Shown: positions 6,606 to 10,582 of the stretch, in pieces
Position numbering within the stretch: position 1 is the stretch's first letter
Layout: every line of letters begins with the position of its first letter
Assembly: GCA_014380605.1 (NCBI GenBank)
Contig: JACMJO010000575.1
Location: 1-10,582 of the forward strand
Source: Fimbriimonadaceae bacterium
GTDB lineage: Bacteria > Armatimonadota > Fimbriimonadia > Fimbriimonadales > Fimbriimonadaceae
Direction: 5' to 3'
Length of the DNA stretch: 10,582 nt
The notes under the pieces: model-generated
Seen by the model: the letters and a program-made list of their open reading frames with translations, nothing else
Told to the model about the DNA's origin: nothing
Databases searched by the model: none
Made by a program: the position numbers and the translations under genes

Positions 6606-6651
6606 TCCCTTCTCCCTAAGTATAAGAGACGCAAGTCGGTAAACTTCCAGC
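6606..6651. promoter_or_regulatory. 46-bp divergent promoter region between hydrolase operon and aspartase
   Basis: On the plus strand TAAACT (6640-6645) ends exactly 6 nt before the aspartase ATG at 6652, with no Shine-Dalgarno sequence, again a leaderless layout. On the minus strand TATACT (6624-6619) stands 13 nt before the ATG at 6605, with a purine-rich run between them, so that transcript would have a very short leader. Neither side has a convincing -35 hexamer. The two promoters are packed so tightly that their polymerase footprints must overlap. Confidence 0.5.
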
Positions 6652-8049
6652 ATGGAATTCCGAATTGAGAAGGACTCTCTAGGCGATGTAAAAGTGCCGG
6701 TGGGCGCGTATTGGGGGTCGCAAGCCGAACGGACGCGCAACCTATTCAAGATCAGCGGGCTAATTGAGCATCCCAAAATGATCGACGCCTATATCCTTCT
6801 CAAGAGGTCCTGCACCCAATCCAATGCCGACCTCGGATTGCTTGAACCTAAAATCGCCAACGCCATGATTCAGGCCGCCGACGAGATTCTAAGCGGAAAG
6901 CTTCGCGACCAATTCCCAATTGATGTCTTCCACATGGGCGCCGGAACCAGCCTCAACATGAACTGCAACGAGGTTCTAGCCAACCGAGCAGAGGAGATTC
7001 TTGGAGGCAAGCTGGGCGAGTACACACTGGTAAATCCCAACGACCATCCGAACTACGGGCAGTCCACCAACGACACGTTTCCGAGCGCGATGCGAATTAT
7101 GTCCCGGCTGATGCTTGAAGATCTCTTCCCCGCCATCGATGATTTGATCGAGGCGTTTGCCGCCAAAGGCGTTGAGTTCGACCACATCCTCAAGTCCGCG
7201 CGAACCCACCTTCAAGACGCGGTGCCGATTCGGCTGGGCCAAGAGTTCACCGCCTATGCGGTGGCCCTTAAAAAATCCCGTCGCTGGTTGGAACACGCGG
7301 CATACGAATTGGAAGAACTCGGCATTGGGGGTTCTGCTGCAGGAACCGGACTCAATACCCATCCTGACTACCGGGCAAAGGTCGTCGACTACCTCCGCAT
7401 CGCAACTGGATTGGAGTTCCGCAACTCGCCTGATATGAGGGAGGCGATGCAGAGCAACCTTGCTATGGCCGCCTTGGCCGCTGGGCTTCGAATCTTCTGT
7501 CAAGAGCTCACGCGAATCTCCAACGACCTCCGCATCCTCTGTTCCGGCCCGCTCACGGGGCTTGCTGAAATCGTATTGCCCCCGGTACAGCCTGGCTCCT
7601 CCATCATGCCCGGGAAAGTAAACCCCTCAATGGCGGAAAATCTAAATATCGTTCTTTACCAAGTCCTTGGACAATGTCAGTCTATCGACAACTGTGTGAT
7701 GGCGGGTCAATTGGAATTGAACGTGATGATGCCCGGAATGGCCTTTAGCGCACAGTTTGCCATTGAGATACTCACAAATACACTAAATACATTTACAGAA
7801 AACTGTGTACTAGGCATCATCGCCAACGAGGAAATCTGTCGCCATTACGCAGAGACGTCTCCTTCGCTCGCCACCGCCCTGAATGCACATATCGGTTACA
7901 AACAGGCAGCGGAAGTTGTAAAGATTGCCCTAGCTGAGAAGAAGTCTATCCCTCAAGTGGTTCGCGAGAAGGGCTTACTTGACGAGACAACATTAGCCAA
8001 GGCTTTGGATCCAGCCCTGCTAACAGAACCAGGTATTCCCGGTAAGTAG
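6652..8049 (+). CDS. aspA: Aspartate ammonia-lyase (class II fumarase/aspartase superfamily)
   Basis: This 465-residue enzyme covers the full superfamily length, ending with the small FumaraseC C-terminal domain (about 405-460). The superfamily signature GSSIMPGKVNP is at 315-325. Active-site positions match those known for the Bacillus aspartase AspB with a constant offset of two: Thr99 (GAGTS), Ser138-Thr139-Asn140 (QSTND), Thr185-His186 (ARTHLQDA), Ser316 (general base), Lys322 and Asn324. GAGTS, QSTND and LQDAVP are aspartase-like; fumarases usually show SGTQ, QSSND and LMDATP. The predicted reaction is therefore L-aspartate to fumarate plus ammonia. However, the GKVNPSMAEN stretch after the SS loop is neither the classical aspartase nor fumarase sequence, so a fumarase or related lyase remains possible. 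Superfamily membership is very sure; aspartase specificity is about 70 percent. The message appears leaderless. Confidence 0.85.
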   Translation: MEFRIEKDSLGDVKVPVGAYWGSQAERTRNLFKISGLIEHPKMIDAYILLKRSCTQSNADLGLLEPKIANAMIQAADEILSGKLRDQFPIDVFHMGAGTSLNMNCNEVLANRAEEILGGKLGEYTLVNPNDHPNYGQSTNDTFPSAMRIMSRLMLEDLFPAIDDLIEAFAAKGVEFDHILKSARTHLQDAVPIRLGQEFTAYAVALKKSRRWLEHAAYELEELGIGGSAAGTGLNTHPDYRAKVVDYLRIATGLEFRNSPDMREAMQSNLAMAALAAGLRIFCQELTRISNDLRILCSGPLTGLAEIVLPPVQPGSSIMPGKVNPSMAENLNIVLYQVLGQCQSIDNCVMAGQLELNVMMPGMAFSAQFAIEILTNTLNTFTENCVLGIIANEEICRHYAETSPSLATALNAHIGYKQAAEVVKIALAEKKSIPQVVREKGLLDETTLAKALDPALLTEPGIPGK

Positions 8050-8089
8050 TGTACAACACTATTTCGCAGCGATCGCACAGCCTAGTAGC

Positions 8090-8136
8090 ATTACTGGCTG
8101 GTGTTATTGCTTAGTGTTCAAGAGAGCGCCAGTAAT
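8090..8136. repeat. Perfect 9-bp inverted repeat with 29-nt spacer
   Basis: ATTACTGGC at 8090-8098 is mirrored by GCCAGTAAT at 8128-8136. The spacer is too long for a classical terminator and no T-run follows. It could be an operator for a dimeric regulator, an RNA stem in the 3' end of the aspartase message, or chance. Confidence 0.4.
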
Positions 8137-8271
8137 TCTATCAGGATAAAAGATGAGCGATCCTTAGCTATCGCAAAAGACGGCTATCGTATTCGTCATT
8201 GCCAATTTTACTGGTTTTTGGTTGACCCGACACTATTCTTAACGACCTTCGGGATTCGGCACGTTTCTCGT

Positions 8272-8280
8272 TGCTATAAT
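8272..8280 (+). promoter_or_regulatory. Extended -10 promoter of the Cys-tail secreted protein gene
   Basis: TGCTATAAT (8272-8280) is a perfect extended -10 element (TGn plus the consensus TATAAT). No good -35 is needed or seen. It would start transcription near 8287, leaving a leader of about 24 nt that includes the AGGAG ribosome site at 8299-8303. Unlike the leaderless genes in this window, this one has both a leader and a Shine-Dalgarno sequence. Confidence 0.65.
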
Positions 8281-8310
8281 TGTGACAATCCTGATTTTAG
8301 GAGAATTGCA

Positions 8311-9432
8311 ATGAATCTATCTATTAGTCTTCGAAAGGGGCTGCTCTTGGCAGGGTTGCTCGGGAGCGCCCTATTAACTACTCCCGCGCACGCAACAGAC
8401 TTTACAACGGCCATCGCCGGTCGAGTCTTCTGCGATACCAACTGCAACAAGAGAATCGACATTGGCGAGGACGAGCAACTTATGAAAGTTACCGTCCAAT
8501 TGCTGGATCAAAACGGCAACGTTTTGCAGACGACCACGCCCGAAGTTTTCGGTGGAACCTACATCTTTGGCGACCTCATTCCGGGCCGGACATACACGGT
8601 CCGTGTAGTTCCAGGAATCGGCCAAGAAGTCATCAACTCTTTCCCATCTACCAACGGCGTGCGAGTCAGCAAAACCAGGCTAAAAGTCACCGTTGTCAAT
8701 CTTAACGAAACGTACTACCCGAACGACTTCCTGCTGGAGTGCGGCAACGAAACGTTTAACCAGTGCGAGTGGGGCAAGGATTCTTGCGGCACCGATCCGA
8801 TCGACCTGATTGAAGATCGTTTCGATGCATTGTTCCCCGACGGGTTTGTGGTTGGCGGAATTAAGACGATCACATTTACCTCTGCATCAAAAATCCTCAG
8901 ATTCCTTCCTGCGAGCGGTTCTTCCAAGAAACTGAGCATGTCGCGAGTCGACCCTTACTCGAATGCTGAGAGTGCGTTTGCCGGCAATGTTGTGGCGCTC
9001 ACGCTCAACTTGCGACTGTCGGACGAAGGCATTACGGGCGAGGGCCTGGGCGATAACTTCTTCACAAGTGGTCCTTTTGAGGACATGACGATTCGTGACT
9101 TCACCGAGTTGGCCAATCGCGTTCTTGGCGGAGAGACCAGCCTGCTTCCAAACTGCGTTAGCATTAGCGACCTAAACAAGTGGGTTGAGTACGTTAACAA
9201 CAAGGATTGGAGCGACTGTAACTGCAACTGCGACTTTTACGATCATGGAGACCATGACCGCGATTGCGACAAGAATCGGCACCGCAACTGCAATCACGAT
9301 CGCGATAAGGACCGAAACTGCAACAAGGATCGACACCATAATTGCAATCACAGCCGAAGTCACGACCGCGATTGCGACAAGGATCGAGACCGAGACTGCA
9401 AACGTGGAAAGCGACGGGGCCGAGGCTGCTAA
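8311..9432 (+). CDS. Secreted SdrD/Cna-B-like protein with periodic Cys-rich tail
   Basis: This 373-residue protein starts at 8311, where AGGAG lies 7 nt upstream. A Sec signal peptide (residues 1-28) ends TTPAHA. Residues about 34-140 resemble an SdrD_B/Cna-B-like beta-sandwich: IAGRVFCDTNCNKRIDIGED is the typical 'G.VF.D.N.NG..D.GE' opening with a calcium-loop-like acidic pattern. YIFGDLIPGRTYTVRVV follows. A middle region (about 165-295) has LFPDGFVVGGIKTITFTSAS and AFAGNVVALTLNLRLSDEG. It resembles a conserved stretch I recall from other secreted bacterial proteins, but I cannot name the family. The tail (303-373) is made almost only of Cys, Asp, His, Arg, Lys and Asn. From Cys319 to the last residue Cys373 its cysteines are spaced 8,10,8,10,8,10. 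Metal binding or disulfide/mineral interaction at the cell surface is plausible but unproven. The PEP-CTERM gene follows after 45 bp. Confidence 0.88.
   Translation: MNLSISLRKGLLLAGLLGSALLTTPAHATDFTTAIAGRVFCDTNCNKRIDIGEDEQLMKVTVQLLDQNGNVLQTTTPEVFGGTYIFGDLIPGRTYTVRVVPGIGQEVINSFPSTNGVRVSKTRLKVTVVNLNETYYPNDFLLECGNETFNQCEWGKDSCGTDPIDLIEDRFDALFPDGFVVGGIKTITFTSASKILRFLPASGSSKKLSMSRVDPYSNAESAFAGNVVALTLNLRLSDEGITGEGLGDNFFTSGPFEDMTIRDFTELANRVLGGETSLLPNCVSISDLNKWVEYVNNKDWSDCNCNCDFYDHGDHDRDCDKNRHRNCNHDRDKDRNCNKDRHHNCNHSRSHDRDCDKDRDRDCKRGKRRGRGC
9256..9432 (+). repeat. 18-residue (54-bp) repeat encoding alternating-spaced cysteines
   Basis: Three copies of a C-x7-C-x9 unit cover codons 319-372 and end in a final Cys codon. 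The nucleotide level shows the repeat origin: an identical 18-nt stretch GACCGCGATTGCGACAAG occurs at 9256-9273 and 9364-9381, exactly 108 bp (two units) apart. The third copy is degenerate and Arg/Gly-rich but keeps the Cys spacing. Confidence 0.8.
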
Positions 9433-9477
9433 GCCTTAGCCTTGTCTATTAATTTGCTTAAAAGCTTGAGGGTTGAA

Positions 9478-10116
9478 ATGAATAAAAAACTTCTGATAAC
9501 ACTGCCGATCGCCACCATGATGGTGGCAATCGGCCACGCCCAAATCGTTACGGTGGAGTTTGACGACCACACTGGAACAAACGGCAATAGCACGTTCCTG
9601 GTGAACTATAACGGATCTTTTAAGACCGTTACGGCAACTCCATTCAACGTCGCTGTTGAAGGCACTCCCTTCGTCGCCTACTGCGTTGAACTCGACCAGG
9701 GATCGGCGCCTCCTAACACGGACTATTCCGCGTTTCGACAGTCCATTCGTACATTTCTTCCCATGCCAACCGGAGACCGCTTGGCATACATCTACAATCA
9801 CCACCACAATGCTGGATTGACCCTAGATCAGCAGATTGCGGTACAGGTTGCCATTTGGGAAGCTAGATACGACTCAACGTTCAATCTGGACGCCGGAATT
9901 TTCCGCACCGAGTCGCTGAATTCAACGATCAAGTCCGCCGCCCAAGCGATCTTGACCAATGCGGCCGCCGCTACCATCGGACCGTTCGATCAGGGTATGT
10001 ACTATCAATCCCAGACTTTTCAGGATTTAATGGGCCCAGTGCCAGAGCCAGCCAGTTTGGTTGCTCTAGGACTTGGGGCTGCTGCCCTCCTTCGACGCCG
10101 AAAGAACCGCAAGTAA
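9478..10116 (+). CDS. PEP-CTERM protein with probable Cys-Gln thioester domain
   Basis: This 212-residue protein is exported by a signal peptide (1-21, ending IGHA) and ends with a classic PEP-CTERM sorting tail: VPEPAS at 188-193, a hydrophobic helix to about 204, then RRRKNRK. Exosortase would cut this tail and transfer the protein to the envelope or matrix. Between them, FVAYCVELDQ (65-74) and QIAVQVAIWEARYD (119-132) match the two halves of the thioester-domain (TED/TQXA) signature. In such domains a Cys (here Cys69, the only cysteine) and a Gln (here Gln123, followed by xAIW) form an intramolecular thioester able to attach covalently to amines on a surface. The domain call is from motif reading only. 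Start at 9478: GAGGG (9468-9472) is 5 nt upstream; the frame opening at 9442 has no signal peptide directly behind it. It is probably in one transcript with the preceding secreted protein (45-bp gap). The exosortase gene is not in this window. Confidence 0.88.
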   Translation: MNKKLLITLPIATMMVAIGHAQIVTVEFDDHTGTNGNSTFLVNYNGSFKTVTATPFNVAVEGTPFVAYCVELDQGSAPPNTDYSAFRQSIRTFLPMPTGDRLAYIYNHHHNAGLTLDQQIAVQVAIWEARYDSTFNLDAGIFRTESLNSTIKSAAQAILTNAAAATIGPFDQGMYYQSQTFQDLMGPVPEPASLVALGLGAAALLRRRKNRK

Positions 10117-10130
10117 AAGCGAACGAGAAA

Positions 10131-10169
10131 AGGCGGGAGATCGATTGATCTCCCGCCTCTTTCTGTTTT
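10131..10169. terminator. Strong bidirectional intrinsic terminator
   Basis: AGGCGGGAGATC (10131-10142), loop GATT, GATCTCCCGCCT (10147-10158) form a perfect 12-bp GC-rich stem. On the plus strand it is followed by CTTTCTGTTTT. On the minus strand it is followed by the complement of the A-rich GAACGAGAAA. It therefore can end the PEP-CTERM message and the oppositely oriented gene at 10168, whose stop codon lies inside the T-tract. Confidence 0.88.
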
Positions 10170-10582
10170 AGCCGGCCTTGTTATTAGCTGGCTTCTTGGG
10201 TTCTGCCTTCGTCGGCTTAGCTACTCGCCACCGAACCTTGGATGGATCGATCCGCATCTTTGATTCGTGCTTCGTCTTATCTAGCTTCCAAGTACGAACC
10301 TTAGACTCCACTTTGGCTGGTAGCTTCTGACCCTCGAATCTCCAAGTGGCTGGCGCAGAGGTGGGCTTTGTTGGATCGATCGATCTGAAGAATGGCGAAG
10401 CCGTGCCGGTTATCTTGACTGGACTATTCGATCGGGCGAATGGCGAAGCCGTGCCAGTTATCTTGACTGGACTATTCGATCGGGCGAATGGCGACGGGGT
10501 ACCGCTTGGCTTCACCGGGTCAGTCGTTTGAACAAGTGGCGATGCCGTGCCCGAGACCTGCTTTCCATCCTCCGTTGTTCCA
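10168..10582 (-). CDS. Repeat-containing protein of unknown function, C-terminal part
   Basis: The minus-strand frame is open from the right edge to a TAA at 10170-10168, so about 137 residues of the C-terminus are visible and the start lies outside the window. A GTG at 10515 could be read as a start, but the same repeat pattern continues upstream of it, so it is most likely internal. Four 16-residue units (x-G-T-A/P-S-P-F-A-R-S-N-S-P-V-K-I type) follow one another: SGTASPLVQTTDPVKP, SGTPSPFARSNSPVKI, TGTASPFARSNSPVKI, TGTASPFFRSIDPTKP. A Lys/Trp-containing region (TWRFEGQKLPAKVESKVRTW...) comes next, and the last 15 residues are a Lys/Pro/Ala tail. It is low complexity and basic, and I do not recognise the family. 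It could be a Pro/Ser/Thr-rich linker or a surface-exposed repeat. Confidence 0.7.
   Translation of the reverse strand, partial: GTTEDGKQVSGTASPLVQTTDPVKPSGTPSPFARSNSPVKITGTASPFARSNSPVKITGTASPFFRSIDPTKPTSAPATWRFEGQKLPAKVESKVRTWKLDKTKHESKMRIDPSKVRWRVAKPTKAEPKKPANNKAG
10391..10582 (-). repeat. 48-bp tandem repeat within the edge gene
   Basis: Units at 10391-10438 and 10439-10486 are identical except for one silent change in a Thr codon (G/A at 10408 versus 10456). Units at 10487-10534 and 10535-10582 are recognisable but diverged. The near-identity of the two inner copies indicates a recent duplication, and the array may continue beyond the window. Confidence 0.85.

Larger units (their letters stand above)
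8050..8310. other. Intergenic region with inverted repeat upstream of secreted-protein genes
   Basis: This 261-bp stretch has no convincing gene. An open frame runs in from 8101 in phase with the downstream gene, but it lacks a ribosome site and its residues are not protein-like. The region holds a perfect 9-bp inverted repeat (8090-8098 and 8128-8136), a 7-nt direct repeat GCTATCG (8167-8173 and 8183-8189), and a promoter at its right end. It is more A/T-rich than the flanking genes. I see no aspartase terminator with a T-tract. Confidence 0.6.

Noticed and set aside
8069..8076. GCGATCGC, the cyanobacterial HIP1 octamer
   Set aside because: A single isolated copy in the window, and the gene content does not suggest a cyanobacterium.
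8255..8276. Sigma-54-like promoter pieces (CGGCACG ... TTGCT) ahead of the PEP-CTERM unit
   Set aside because: The elements are 7 nt apart instead of 4, so the -24/-12 spacing is wrong; the extended -10 explains the site better.
8101..8310. 70-codon N-terminal extension of the Cys-tail protein gene
   Set aside because: The extended -10 promoter (8272-8280) and ribosome site (8299-8303) lie inside it, and a clean signal peptide begins at 8311.
9172..9363. Minus-strand frame reading as a hydrophobic, membrane-like peptide, and a plus-strand Thr/Ala/Ile-rich frame over the same bases
   Set aside because: Both are out-of-frame readings of the Cys/Asp/Arg repeat; their low complexity follows from the repeat codons.
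10346..10531. Plus-strand frame through the 48-bp repeat
   Set aside because: The repeat is in frame on both strands, but only the minus-strand frame extends into a non-repetitive C-terminus ending at the terminator.

Overview
This 10.6 kb window looks like ordinary chromosome from a bacterium with moderately high GC content and an outer envelope that carries PEP-CTERM proteins. My best guess is Armatimonadota, class Fimbriimonadia. The guess rests on three things: a PEP-CTERM protein, an ECF sigma factor paired with an anti-sigma/DUF4349 fusion, and a run of leaderless-type promoters. No 16S or marker gene is present to confirm it. I see no phage, transposon, CRISPR array, tRNA or rRNA.

Left part (1-1183): the 5' half of gcvT (glycine cleavage T protein) runs off the left edge on the minus strand. 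It diverges from a small VOC/glyoxalase-fold protein gene, which is followed by a short, very basic protein of the type often labelled 'plasmid stabilization protein'. Middle-left (1246-2996): an ECF sigma factor and its membrane-bound anti-sigma factor overlap by 4 nt and form one regulatory unit. Next come a PLP-dependent threonine ammonia-lyase with a C-terminal ACT domain (3038-4246) and, convergent to it with only 2 bp between stops, a two-gene minus-strand operon. That operon encodes a Trp-rich single-pass membrane protein and, overlapping it by 4 nt, a secreted alpha-amino-acid ester hydrolase with a complete catalytic triad and carboxylate cluster. Divergent from this operon is an aspartase-type member of the fumarase/aspartase superfamily (6652-8049).

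Right part (8050-10582): a 261-bp intergenic region holds an inverted repeat and an extended -10 promoter. It leads into two secreted-protein genes. The first has an SdrD/Cna-B-like N-terminal domain and a remarkable Cys/His/Asp/Arg tail with exactly alternating Cys spacing. The second is a PEP-CTERM protein with what looks like an internal Cys-Gln thioester domain. A strong bidirectional hairpin terminator separates them from an oppositely oriented gene, open at the right edge, that encodes tandem 16-residue repeats.

Two themes stand out. Four genes (gcvT, the VOC gene, the threonine deaminase gene and the aspartase gene) have a TAnnnT box ending 6-7 nt before the ATG and no Shine-Dalgarno sequence, which is the geometry of leaderless transcripts. 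Internal operon genes instead use Shine-Dalgarno sites or ATGA overlaps. Second, the enzymes lean toward amino-acid breakdown (GcvT, threonine deaminase, aspartase, amino-acid ester/peptide hydrolase), although they are in separate transcription units, so any functional link is inference.
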